Source: Pontibacter actiniarum (GTDB lineage: Bacteria; Bacteroidota; Bacteroidia; Cytophagales; Hymenobacteraceae). From it: DNA of 64,000 bases. Position numbers and translations under genes: made by a program. Where the stretch lies: positions 1,550,001 to 1,614,000 of the forward strand of contig NZ_CP021235.1 of assembly GCF_003585765.1 (NCBI RefSeq). Reading direction: 5' to 3'. Under the pieces are notes generated by a model. It searched no databases, was not told the DNA's origin, and saw only the letters and a program-made list of their open reading frames with translations. Below, in pieces: positions 19,545-28,000 of this stretch (the stretch's first letter is position 1; each line of letters begins with the position of its first letter).

Positions 19545-19646
19545 GGCACCGTGCCCTATCGCGCAGCGGCAAGTATAACGAACAGAGATAAGCCACTTTT
19601 GCCTTAGTTATCCGGAAGCGAATAGTTCTCACTAATTTAAACCATC

Positions 19647-20225
19647 ATGCTAATTCAGAATCAGGGGTTTTATTTAGAAGGCTTTGACTTTCCTGCTTTT
19701 ACTTTAAATCACGGGGAAATGGTAAGGTTTTGGGTGGAGGCGGCGCCACAATCCCAAACAGCCACTAACGGGAGTTGGGTGGCAAACAAAGTGATAGCGT
19801 CCATGCAGACCAGCCTACCAGGGGGAGAAAAAATAAGGCTTAGCCCAGCAAGGGTGAGAAGAAGTTTCTTCGACTTTATCCAACCTATAACATTAGAGGG
19901 TTACCTGAGAAGCAGATTAAACCTTGCTACACCAGCAATCTACGAAAGGCTCTCCTTCTTTAGCTTAGCACCTCAATGGAAGCTCAAAGACCTTGGATAC
20001 GCTCATCAAAAGATATTCGCCATTATTTGTGCGTTTCAAAGAGGAAGCATCGTTTGCTACGACTACTATGGACTTGCTCCAGAGAGTGAAGCTCAACTGA
20101 CAAACTATGTGAAGGCAGAACTAGGGCTGGGCAAATCAGCGGTAAGCTTTGATGACCTTTCCTACAAGCCAGAGAACCCTGACACGGAAAGAATAACAAA
20201 TCTGGATATTAGGCAGAGAAGATGA
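19647..20225 (+). CDS. hypothetical protein
   Basis: This is a 192-residue soluble protein beginning MLIQNQGFYLEGFDFPAFTL. I do not recognise a family. It has no signal peptide or membrane helix. The composition is mixed alpha/beta, with a central Arg-rich helix (LSPARVRRSFFDFIQP) and a following IFAIICAFQRGSIVCYDYYG strand pair. The phrase FAIICAFQRGSIVCYDYYGLAPESE superficially recalls the core of nucleotide-binding proteins, but no Walker motif is present. It runs in the same direction as the DUF2254 gene, 102 bases downstream. Confidence 0.6.
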   Translation: MLIQNQGFYLEGFDFPAFTLNHGEMVRFWVEAAPQSQTATNGSWVANKVIASMQTSLPGGEKIRLSPARVRRSFFDFIQPITLEGYLRSRLNLATPAIYERLSFFSLAPQWKLKDLGYAHQKIFAIICAFQRGSIVCYDYYGLAPESEAQLTNYVKAELGLGKSAVSFDDLSYKPENPDTERITNLDIRQRR

Positions 20226-20253
20226 AGGTAAAGAGAGTAACAGCTAAACGCCA

Positions 20254-20281
20254 GTCTTCGGCCAGTGACGCTGCCGAAGAC
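20254..20281. terminator. stem-loop between convergent genes
   Basis: A perfect 9-bp stem (GTCTTCGGC / GCCGAAGAC, loop of 10) lies between the converging 19647 gene and the Rrf2 gene. It lacks a T-tract, so it may stop transcription weakly or only protect mRNA ends. Confidence 0.4.
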
Positions 20282-20295
20282 ATTAAACACCGCTG

Positions 20296-20745
20296 CTAGA
20301 CCTCATCATGCACGTTCGTGATAAAGTACTTCCCTGTTTTGATGCTATCCACCAGGTCCTGGATCGTTTTAGTGCTAAATACTTTTAACAGATGGTCGCG
20401 GTAAGCTTTAATGTCGTTGTGCAGGGGGCACGGGTGCTTATCGGAGCATTGCTTCATGCCCATGCCGCACCTTTTAAAAGCTTCTAAGCCATCTATGGTG
20501 CGCACAATTTCCAGGATGCTGATATCATTGGCGGGGCGGTGCATGTAAAACCCGCCGCCGGGCCCTTTTGCCGAGGAGAAAACGTTTTTACGCACCAGGT
20601 CCTGTAATATTTTACCGATAAAGTGCACCGGCAGGTCCAGTTCTTTGGCAATCTCTTTTATTCCCACCTTGTGTCCGTCGGCATTGCCCATAGCAATGTA
20701 CACAACGGCCCGCAGGGCATACTCGGTAGTCTTGGACAGCATCAT
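20296..20745 (-). CDS. Rrf2-family Fe-S transcription regulator (IscR/NsrR type)
   Basis: This is a 149-residue protein. The winged helix-turn-helix (KTTEYALRAVVYIA, GIKEIAKELDLPVHFIGKIL, GPGGGFYMHRP) is a clear Rrf2 match. Cysteines at 93, 100 and 106 (C-x6-C-x5-C) can bind an iron-sulfur cluster, as in NsrR, which senses NO, and IscR, which senses cluster supply. It is the last gene of a minus-strand set with a MIP18-type assembly protein, an oxidase-like membrane protein, a DUF2249 protein and a hemerythrin. I favour an NsrR-like NO or Fe-S sensor, by context. A promoter and a palindrome lie directly in front of it. Confidence 0.88.
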   Translation of the reverse strand: MMLSKTTEYALRAVVYIAMGNADGHKVGIKEIAKELDLPVHFIGKILQDLVRKNVFSSAKGPGGGFYMHRPANDISILEIVRTIDGLEAFKRCGMGMKQCSDKHPCPLHNDIKAYRDHLLKVFSTKTIQDLVDSIKTGKYFITNVHDEV

Positions 20746-20753
20746 CTCATGTA

Positions 20754-20772
20754 TACGTACGTAGCAAAGATA
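20754..20772 (-). promoter_or_regulatory. Rrf2 gene promoter -7 element with overlapping palindrome
   Basis: The minus strand reads TATCTTTG at 20772-20765, a perfect TAnnTTTG -7 element. Just downstream, a 10-bp palindrome TACGTACGTA (20754-20763) covers the expected start site, 9 bases before ATG 20745. This position suits autorepression by the Rrf2 protein. No -33 element is evident. Confidence 0.5.
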
Positions 20773-21090
20773 CTAATTACTCCTGTTCAGTTGCCGCTTT
20801 CCTTCTTCACTGATCATGTCAGTTGTCCAGGGAGGCAGCCACACCAGCTCTACTGTAACCTCATACTGAGGGAAACGGTGTTGCAGGATCTGCTCAGCCG
20901 CCTTTAGGATGGTGCTGCTCATGGGGCAGCCCGGCGTGGTCAGGGTGAGCTCTACCTGCAGCTGGTTCTCTTTCAGGCGCACTAGGTAAACAAGGCCAAG
21001 GTCCACAATGTTAATCCCGATTTCTGGATCAATGATGTACCGGAGCGTGTGCCATACCTCCGGCTCTAGTTCAGGTGTTTGCGCTTCCAT
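20773..21090 (-). CDS. MIP18/DUF59 family iron-sulfur assembly protein
   Basis: This is a 105-residue single-domain protein of the SufT/PaaD/YitW type. Conserved features are DPEIGINIVDLGLVY near the N-terminus and LTTPGCPMSSTI with the invariant cysteine (~residue 62), ending in VWLPPWTTDMISEEGKR. Members help insert Fe-S clusters. The start codon overlaps the end of the oxidase-like gene by 20 bases, so translation is probably coupled. Together with the Rrf2 gene 27 bases downstream it suggests that this operon deals with Fe-S clusters damaged by NO. Confidence 0.88.
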   Translation of the reverse strand: MEAQTPELEPEVWHTLRYIIDPEIGINIVDLGLVYLVRLKENQLQVELTLTTPGCPMSSTILKAAEQILQHRFPQYEVTVELVWLPPWTTDMISEEGKRQLNRSN

Positions 21091-22378
21091 AGGTAAAAGG
21101 TTTTAAGTCATGTGCCCTGTGCAGTAGCAGTTGAAATACATTGGCCGTGTACAAGGATGCTGCAATGCTGAAAACAATACTTCCGGCAAGTATGAGTTGG
21201 CGCTGGCCTAAAAGCACGCCAGCTAACAGCATCACAAAACCTGCCAAATAGCTGATGTTTTGCCAGCGCAGCAACGTGTGGCTGTACAAGTCTTTCGGGA
21301 GCGGTGTTTTATACTTGCCCACGTGGTCTTCGTACGCATGCATCCAGACGATGAAGGGAAGCGTTTTAAACGTTTGCCCCAGTATGAGCGCCGTCACAAA
21401 GCCAAGGAACACCGAAATGCCATACACGAGGTAAAGGGAGAGCTGGAGCCCCTGCGGCAGCTTCAGATCGCTGCTCACGACAAACACCAGCACCAGGGGC
21501 AACAGCAGGAGAGCCAGGGCCACAAACGTCTGCTGCATGCCTAAGTCAACTTCTTTTCGCTGCATCGTTTTCCGGGCTTCCTGCAGGTAAGAGAGAAACA
21601 GCAACAGGCCTGCCGCTACAAGCCCGGCGTACAAAGGCAGCCAGCCGGTGTGCAGCAGCATGTGATCAACTATAAACAGCAGCAGTCCGCCATTGATCAG
21701 GTTGTAGGCCCAGTTGAGTTTGCGGGTGCCTTGCGGGTGCGCCAGCAGGAACATCGGGATTAGCTTAGCCCCAACCCCGATAATGAGGAGCAGGAACCAG
21801 CCCGCCATGCCAATGTGCGCGTGCAGCTTCAGGTAGTGCACATGCTCCTGGGGCAGAAAGGGATAGGTGAAGTTAAGGGCCATTAACACGCCAACCAAGC
21901 CGGTTACCAGCAGCCAGACAGCAGAGGTCACGATAAAGTCTGCCTCAATCGTCCACTTCGGTGCTTTCCGGGCTGTCTGGATGACGTTGATGTTAAACAG
22001 CAGAAAAGCGATCAACAGCAGGCAGGCGGCCAGGTGCATGGTCCAGCCTAGCTGGAAATACCAGAATGAATAGGCCAGCGAAATTGTGCCACTGCTCAAC
22101 AAGCCACAGGTATAAACGGCCAGTTTTTCACTATAGAGCCTGCACTCCAGCACCACCGGCAACAGCTGGTACAGCGCACCGAAAATAAGCATGGTGGCCC
22201 AGCCCAGTACGGCTACGTGTGTGAGCGTTAGCAGCTTTGGGTGGAAGTAGTGCCCCCCGAAAGCATCGGTAGAAAAAAGCAGCAGAACGCTCAGCGCCAT
22301 AAAAGAAAGGGCAGCAAAAGCGAAGTGCGGCAGCACGACCCATTTAGAAGGAGAGTTAGAAACAGTGGCGGTAGACAT
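21071..22378 (-). CDS. heme-copper-oxidase-like membrane protein of NO-response operons
   Basis: This is a 435-residue protein from ATG 22378 (MSTATVSNSPSKWV), with about twelve hydrophobic helices. Histidines stand in helix contexts that recall subunit I/NorB: LTLTHVAVLGW, HYLKLHAHIGMAGWF and VWMHAYEDHVG. The catalytic CuB/FeB ligand set of a real oxidase is not visible, and the protein is shorter than NorB. It starts four bases after the DUF2249 gene ends and overlaps the MIP18 gene, so it belongs to the same transcript. It may bind heme or copper and handle NO, as proposed for NnrS-type proteins. That function is inference. Confidence 0.65.
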   Translation of the reverse strand: MSTATVSNSPSKWVVLPHFAFAALSFMALSVLLLFSTDAFGGHYFHPKLLTLTHVAVLGWATMLIFGALYQLLPVVLECRLYSEKLAVYTCGLLSSGTISLAYSFWYFQLGWTMHLAACLLLIAFLLFNINVIQTARKAPKWTIEADFIVTSAVWLLVTGLVGVLMALNFTYPFLPQEHVHYLKLHAHIGMAGWFLLLIIGVGAKLIPMFLLAHPQGTRKLNWAYNLINGGLLLFIVDHMLLHTGWLPLYAGLVAAGLLLFLSYLQEARKTMQRKEVDLGMQQTFVALALLLLPLVLVFVVSSDLKLPQGLQLSLYLVYGISVFLGFVTALILGQTFKTLPFIVWMHAYEDHVGKYKTPLPKDLYSHTLLRWQNISYLAGFVMLLAGVLLGQRQLILAGSIVFSIAASLYTANVFQLLLHRAHDLKPFTYGSANT

Positions 22379-22382
22379 GGGT

Positions 22383-23201
22383 TTATACTTTATAGATGAG
22401 CAGGAAGACCTCACCCGGTTCAGCCTGTTGGATGGCCACGGCAAAACCGCGCTCCTGCAGCTTGGGCAGCAGGAACTGCGGCACTTGCCTGTGCGTCACA
22501 TAGAGGGCGGCACCTGCGGGGAGTGTCTCCAGGTGACTTAGAATAGACACCATCGGCTGCGGCATTTCCAGGTGGCGCACATCGAGGTGTACCAGCTTGC
22601 CCTCGTAGGCGTGCATAAGAGCCTTTAAATCAGCGGAAGCCGGTTCCTTTTCTGCAACGGCCTCCCCTACTTCCGTTAGGTGCTCCAGCCAAAAAAAAGT
22701 ATGCACCAGGTCCGGGCTTTGCTCCTCTGCATATGCGGCGTACCCTTTCTTTTTCAGGATGTCTATCAGAGGCGTAGGTTCAAAGGTGTTGATGAGCTGC
22801 AACGCATTGGAGCTATCCAGCCTGCCCACAGCGGCCATGATACGCAGAAACGGATCGTTACCCGTGGTTATATCCTCGCGCACGTCCAGCGTAAGCAGAT
22901 TTTCGGGGCGCAGTTGCTCCAGGTAAGCCGGTATCGCTACTACAGCAGCGGTTTGTTTTGCCGTGTTACCGGTGGCCGCACGAGGGCAAAAGCCCAGGGG
23001 CTCCAGTATCCGGTAAAAATCCTCTTCCGAACACCCGCCGATGCGAGCGGCGTCGGCAACGGTTACACGCGAGGCCAGCACCTTTCTCAGCAGGGGGTTG
23101 CGCAGCTTCTCAAAATGCCTGTTGATAGAGGCAATGGCTTCTATCGCCGCAGGGTTGGCCTTCAGAATAGCCGATATCTTTGTGTTGGCAGCTATTTCCA
23201 T
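22383..23201 (-). CDS. DUF1858-DUF2249-DUF2249 protein
   Basis: This is a 272-residue soluble protein. Residues 1-75 look like a DUF1858/ScdA-N type helical domain (ISAILKANPAAIEAIASIN, GFCPRA). Two DUF2249 (SirA/TusA-like) domains follow: ~95-165 (LLTLDVREDITTGNDPF) and ~200-272 (LVHLDVRHLEMPQPMVSIL, ending VFLLIYKV). The same module occurs in the N-terminus of the RIC protein at 23911. Functions of DUF2249 are not established; its fold is shared with sulfur carriers. It overlaps the upstream hemerythrin gene by 10 bases. Confidence 0.8.
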   Translation of the reverse strand: MEIAANTKISAILKANPAAIEAIASINRHFEKLRNPLLRKVLASRVTVADAARIGGCSEEDFYRILEPLGFCPRAATGNTAKQTAAVVAIPAYLEQLRPENLLTLDVREDITTGNDPFLRIMAAVGRLDSSNALQLINTFEPTPLIDILKKKGYAAYAEEQSPDLVHTFFWLEHLTEVGEAVAEKEPASADLKALMHAYEGKLVHLDVRHLEMPQPMVSILSHLETLPAGAALYVTHRQVPQFLLPKLQERGFAVAIQQAEPGEVFLLIYKV

Positions 23202-23701
23202 GCTTCTTCGGTTGGTGCCCCATCAGCCCAGAAGGCGGGGGTAAAGGTGTCTGTTCGCGGCGTATGCTTCAGCTCGAGCAACTTCATTGCCAGTTCCAGC
23301 TCATCTGGTTTAACCACCGCCTGCAGGTACGGAAACAACTCCCGCTCCTCCCAACGAATGTGGTCTACCAGGTCCTGCTGCAATGTCTGGAAAAGAGCTG
23401 CTGTCGGGTTATGCTCGCAGATGAGGTGTATGATCTCGTGCAGGAGACGGTGCTCCTCCTCTATCCTGATGTTCACGGTTTCGTTTGTCAGGAGCCTGTT
23501 CAGCAGCCACTCCTCTTCCTCGCAGTGTTCTCTCAAATTACTGTCCCAGAAGTAGCGGACGTAGTCCTGCAGGATGCGAAGATCTGTTCCGTTCTTCAGG
23601 CCCTGGCGCAGTTTCCAGCAAAACAACAGCCCATGATGGTGCTCCCGGGAAAGTGGCACCAGGCTTTTAACTCTCTTTTGGGGTTTTGTGGCAATTTTCA
23701 T
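23192..23701 (-). CDS. hemerythrin HHE-domain protein
   Basis: This is a 169-residue four-helix protein with the di-iron ligand pattern: SREHHHGLLFCW (helix 1), HCEEEEWLL (helix 2), EEHRLLHEII (helix 3) and HIRWEERELFPYL (helix 4). Hemerythrin-like proteins bind O2 or NO at a non-heme di-iron site. It is the first gene of the five-gene minus-strand operon 23701-20296. Upstream lies an inverted repeat rather than the dyad seen at the other NO-related promoters, so its control may differ. Binding of NO is inferred from the company it keeps. Confidence 0.85.
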   Translation of the reverse strand: MKIATKPQKRVKSLVPLSREHHHGLLFCWKLRQGLKNGTDLRILQDYVRYFWDSNLREHCEEEEWLLNRLLTNETVNIRIEEEHRLLHEIIHLICEHNPTAALFQTLQQDLVDHIRWEERELFPYLQAVVKPDELELAMKLLELKHTPRTDTFTPAFWADGAPTEEAWK

Positions 23702-23715
23702 GTGGTTTCTCTTTT

Positions 23716-23905
23716 AGGATCAGGATTTTTAGGATGGGAAAGGATGGGCAGGATTGATTTAGCTAGTAAATGATTTTTCTGATTTGTGGCAGATAAGGCG
23801 CTTGCAGGCGCTGCGCACAAACGAAATCAACTTAAAGTCATCAAATCATTTCAAACCAAAACAGAAAATCCTGCCCATCCATAAATCCAGTAAATCCTGA
23901 TTCAG
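23716..23905. repeat. long imperfect inverted repeat between ric and the hemerythrin gene
   Basis: The left side (23716-23772) and the right side (23842-23905) are reverse complements in pieces: GGATGGGCAGGATT/AATCCTGCCCATCC (14 bp), ATCAGGATTT/AAATCCTGAT (10 bp) and AAATGATTT/AAATCATTT (9 bp). This AGGATTT-rich type of intergenic repeat can fold into one long hairpin. It may separate the two transcripts. Confidence 0.7.
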
Positions 23906-23910
23906 ATGAA

Positions 23911-24867
23911 CTACTTCAGTACTTCTTTCTCCAGCTCCAGCGCTTTCGGGAACAGGATGTTGTTTTCCAGGTGGATGTGGCGGTGCAGATCCTCCTCAAA
24001 CTCCTGTAGCTTTTTAAAGGCAATAGTATAAGTGGCGCAGGCATCGGCTGGTAGAGTGTAGTTATCCGTCAGTTCGCGGATAGCCACCAGTTCATCGCCG
24101 GCTGCTTCATGCTCCATTTCCATCATGTTGATGGGGTTCTGGATAGAGCCGAAAGCGGGTTTGTCCAGTTTTATACCTTGCTTCTTCGCCTCATCCAGCT
24201 GTTTGATGAATGGGAACAGCACGCGCTCCTCTTTCGGCATGTGCGCCTCCAGCTCGTTGGCTACGTTCACAAAATGTTTGGCTACTTCCAGCAGCTCCGG
24301 GTGACGCTTGCCGTGCACGCGGGCAATTTTGGTCGTGTACTCGTACAGGGCCGGAATCGCCTCTCGTACATACTTGTGGTGCATGTTCACGATGTAGTCC
24401 GCCAGAAAAGGAAGCTCCCAGCTACCGAAGTCTGTTTCGCGGCTTTCTGCTGCAGAAGTAACTTCCAGCTCTCGTTCCAGCGCCTGTTGGTCCACGCCTT
24501 TTTCCTCGCATACCTGCTTCACGGACTTTTTACCGCCACAGCAGAAGTCGATGCCATACTTCTTAAATACCTGCGCTTTGCGGAAATCCTTTGCTACCAG
24601 TTCGCCTACCGTCTCGCCTTCCTGCTGCGTTAGCTTGGAAATCTTCACTTCCCATACTTCAGGCCCCTGCTCCAGGTACTCCCACTGAAAAGTGTTGCCG
24701 CGTTCGCCGAGCAGCTGGTAGTAGAGCGGCTTCGGGTCGTGGTCGTTGTATATGATAAAAGCTTCGCCGCCTTTGCGGGCATCAAACCACTCAAAAATGG
24801 TAGGGTGCTTCAGGCGTGGCTCCAGCAGCGTTACATCCAGTACTTCAATTGTCTGTGTAGTTTCCAT
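23911..24867 (-). CDS. ric: iron-sulfur cluster repair di-iron protein RIC (YtfE/ScdA)
   Basis: This is a 318-residue protein from ATG 24867 (METTQTIEVLDVTLLEPR). It has three parts: an N-terminal DUF2249 module (~1-80, HPTIFEWFDARKGGEAF), an ScdA-N domain with the paired cysteines (~95-135, KYGIDFCCGGKKSVKQVC), and a hemerythrin-like di-iron domain (~155-318; NMHHKYVREAIP, HMPKEERVLFPFI, EMEHEAAGDEL, HRHIHLENNILFP). RIC proteins repair Fe-S clusters damaged by NO or oxidants. The extra DUF2249 module makes it longer than the ~220-residue enterobacterial YtfE. It is divergent from nrdJ, and the shared gap carries a Crp/Fnr-type dyad. Confidence 0.92.
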   Translation of the reverse strand: METTQTIEVLDVTLLEPRLKHPTIFEWFDARKGGEAFIIYNDHDPKPLYYQLLGERGNTFQWEYLEQGPEVWEVKISKLTQQEGETVGELVAKDFRKAQVFKKYGIDFCCGGKKSVKQVCEEKGVDQQALERELEVTSAAESRETDFGSWELPFLADYIVNMHHKYVREAIPALYEYTTKIARVHGKRHPELLEVAKHFVNVANELEAHMPKEERVLFPFIKQLDEAKKQGIKLDKPAFGSIQNPINMMEMEHEAAGDELVAIRELTDNYTLPADACATYTIAFKKLQEFEEDLHRHIHLENNILFPKALELEKEVLK

Positions 24868-24933
24868 GTTGAATTCTTTTATGTATATCAGGTTTAAATC
24901 ACTGATGTAAAAGTATAAAGCGCACTTTAGAAT

Positions 24934-24975
24934 AAAAGACACAAAAGTCTTTTTATAGAATGATCTTTGTCATTC
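24934..24975. promoter_or_regulatory. Crp/Fnr-type dyad in the ric/nrdJ divergent promoter, with a second dyad
   Basis: GAATGA-TCTTTG-TCATTC (24958-24975) is a perfect 6-base-arm dyad with a 6-base spacer and contains the ATGA-N6-TCAT core seen at other NO-related promoters here. A second dyad, AAAAGAC-N6-GTCTTTT (24934-24953), lies 23 bases to the left, about two helical turns. Toward nrdJ, CAGTTTTA sits 30-37 bases from the centre, a weak -7 match. Confidence 0.6.
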
Positions 24976-25049
24976 TTTTTCGGTTTAACATAAGGCAGTT
25001 TTAGGTCTTGATTTTTCCTTTACTATATATAAGAAACCTATCCTGCCGT

Positions 25050-28000
25050 ATGACAAAGCATACACCTCCCCTTCCAAAGGGTATCTCCATCAACAGAAAG
25101 TTTACCTCTCCGCAGCAGTCGCCCTACGACATGTTCCGCTACGAGCTCCGCTCCTCTACCATTCGCAACCCTTCCGGCGATGTAGTGGCAGAGCTTAAAG
25201 ACGTGGAAGTACCAGCGCAATGGTCGCAGATAGCCACCGATATACTCGCACAGAAATACCTGCGCCGCGCCGGTGTGCCACAGCCGGAAAGCAGCACCGG
25301 TGCTGAAAGCTCTGTGAAGCAAGTGGTGCACCGGCTGGCAAATTGCTGGCGCACCTGGGGCAGTAAGTATGGCTATTTTGCAAGTGAGGCAGATGCGCAG
25401 GCATTTTATGATGAGCTGGTGTACATGCTGCTGGGGCAATATGCGGCGCCAAACTCTCCGCAGTGGTTTAATACCGGGCTCCATGCCTCTTATGGCATCA
25501 CAGGCCAGGCACAGGGGCATTATTATGTTGATCCCGAAACAGAGGAGCTCAAAGAGTCTGGCTCTGCGTTTGAGCGACCACAACCACACGCCTGTTTTAT
25601 ACTTTCGGTGCAGGATGATTTAGCTAACAAAGGCGGCATTATGGACCTACTGGTGCAGGAGGCGCGCATTTTCAAGTATGGCTCGGGCGTGGGCACCAAC
25701 TACTCTGCCATCCGGGGCAAAGATGAGGTTCTTTCCGGTGGTGGCACCTCTTCGGGGCTGATGTCCTTTTTACGTGTAGGCGACCGTGCAGCCGGAGCTA
25801 TTAAATCTGGAGGCACTACACGCCGGGCCGCTAAAATGGTGAGCCTCGACCTGGACCATCCCGAGATAGAGGCTTTTATCAACTGGAAAAAAGAGGAAGA
25901 AAAGAAAGTAGCCGCCCTGATTGCCGCTGGATATTCCGCTGACTATGAAGGGGAGGCTTACGCTACTGTATCGGGACAAAACTCAAATAACTCGGTGCGT
26001 GTACCCAACAGTTTTTTTGAAGCGCTGCACCAGAATGCGCCCTGGCACCTGACCGCCCGCACCGATGGCAGCACGTTAAAACAAGTGCCTGCCCACGACT
26101 TATGGCAACAGATTGCAGAGGCAGCTTGGGCCTGTGCCGACCCGGGCGTACAGTTCGATACCACGATAAACGAGTGGCATACCTGCCCGGCAGAAGGACC
26201 GATAAAAGGCTCCAACCCCTGCTCCGAGTACATGTTCCTGGACGACACTGCCTGTAACCTCGCCTCGCTGAACCTGCTCCGCTTCTACAACCAAGAGCAG
26301 CAGGAATTTGATGCAAATGCCTTTGAACACGCCTGTCGCCTCTGGACGGTGGTGCTGGAGATATCGGTGCTGATGGCGCAGTTCCCATCCGAGGCAGTGG
26401 CGCAACGCTCCTACGACTACCGCACCATTGGGCTGGGTTATGCTAACTTGGGTGCATTGCTCATGGTACAGGGCCTGCCTTACGACAGCGACCAGGCGCG
26501 CGCCGTGGCAGCTGGCATTACTTCGCTGATGACAGGCACGGCTTACAAAACTTCCGCAGAAATGGCCGCTGCATTAGGTGCTTTTGCCAAGTATGCACCT
26601 AACCGGGAGGCTATGCTGCGCGTAATTCGTAATCACCGCTACACGGCCTATAACCAACCTGACAAGTATGAGCATCTAAGTATAAAACCTGTTGGCCTGA
26701 AACATGATCTGTGTCCGCCAAACTTACTGGCAGCCGCACAGCAGGCGTGGGACAAAGCGCTACAACAGGGCGAGAAGTATGGCTTCCGCAATGCGCAGGC
26801 CACTGTTATCGCCCCCACCGGCACTATCGGGCTGCTGATGGATTGTGATACCACGGGCGTGGAGCCGGACTATGCACTCGTAAAGTATAAAAAGCTTTCG
26901 GGCGGTGGCTATTTCAAAATCATCAACCAGTCTATCCCGGCAGCACTCCAAAAACTAAAGTATACTTCTGATGAAATACAGTCCATTGTAAACTACGCCA
27001 AAGGCCACGCTACGCTGAAAGGGGCACCGCATATCAACCCAGAGGCACTGCTCCAGCGAGGGTTGCTGCCGGAAGAGCTGGAAAAGCTTGAAGCAGCTAC
27101 ACCTTCTGCCTACGATGTAAATACGCTTTTTCATGCGTATACTTTAGGTGATAACTGCCTGCAACGGCTTGGTTTTGCCCCTGTGCAATACCAGCATCCA
27201 GACTTTAACCTGCTATGCCAGCTTGGCTATACACTTAAGCAAATAGAGGAGGCCAACGACTACGTCTGCGGCACCATGACGGTGGAAGGCGCTCCTTTTC
27301 TGAAGCCGGAGCACTATGCTGTCTTCGACTGTGCCAACCGCTGCGGCAACAAGGGTACGCGCTTTATCAAGGCCGATGGACATATACAGATGATGGCAGC
27401 AGTACAGCCTTTTATTTCCGGGGCCATTTCGAAAACCATAAACCTGCCAAACGAAACGACAGTAGCCGAGGTAGCACAATGCTATGAGCGTTCTTGGGAA
27501 CTGGGGCTAAAAGCCTGCTCCCTTTACCGCGATGGAAGCAAACTTTCGCAGCCACTTACTTCTAAGAGCAGCTCTTCGGGAGAAGAAGCAGCGGAAGCCA
27601 CCATTACAACAGAAACCGCGACCAATGCAGAGCAGGTGCTTCAGGCAGCCAAAGCCATACTTGCAGGAGCCGGCAACCAGAACTTCCGCCAGCAGCTTAC
27701 CGCTATGGTGGAGCGCCATAAACTGCCAGATAAACGCAAAGGCTTTACACAAAAGGCTAAGATTGATGGACACACGGTTTACATCCGCACCGGCGAGTAC
27801 ACTGATGGTTCTTTGGGCGAGGTGTTTATTGATATGTACAAAGAAGGTGCTTCGTTCCGCTCCATCCTTAACTGCTTTGCAATTGCTGTGTCTTTGGGGC
27901 TACAGTATGGCGTGCCGCTGGAAGAGTATGTCAGCCGCTTTACCTTTACCCGCTTTGAGCCTGCCGGACGCGTGGAGCACCCTAACATCAAGTCTGCCAC

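Noticed and set aside
24868..25049. Cobalamin riboswitch before nrdJ
   Set aside because: The leader is too short and lacks a B12-box-like sequence; the dyads explain the conserved look better.
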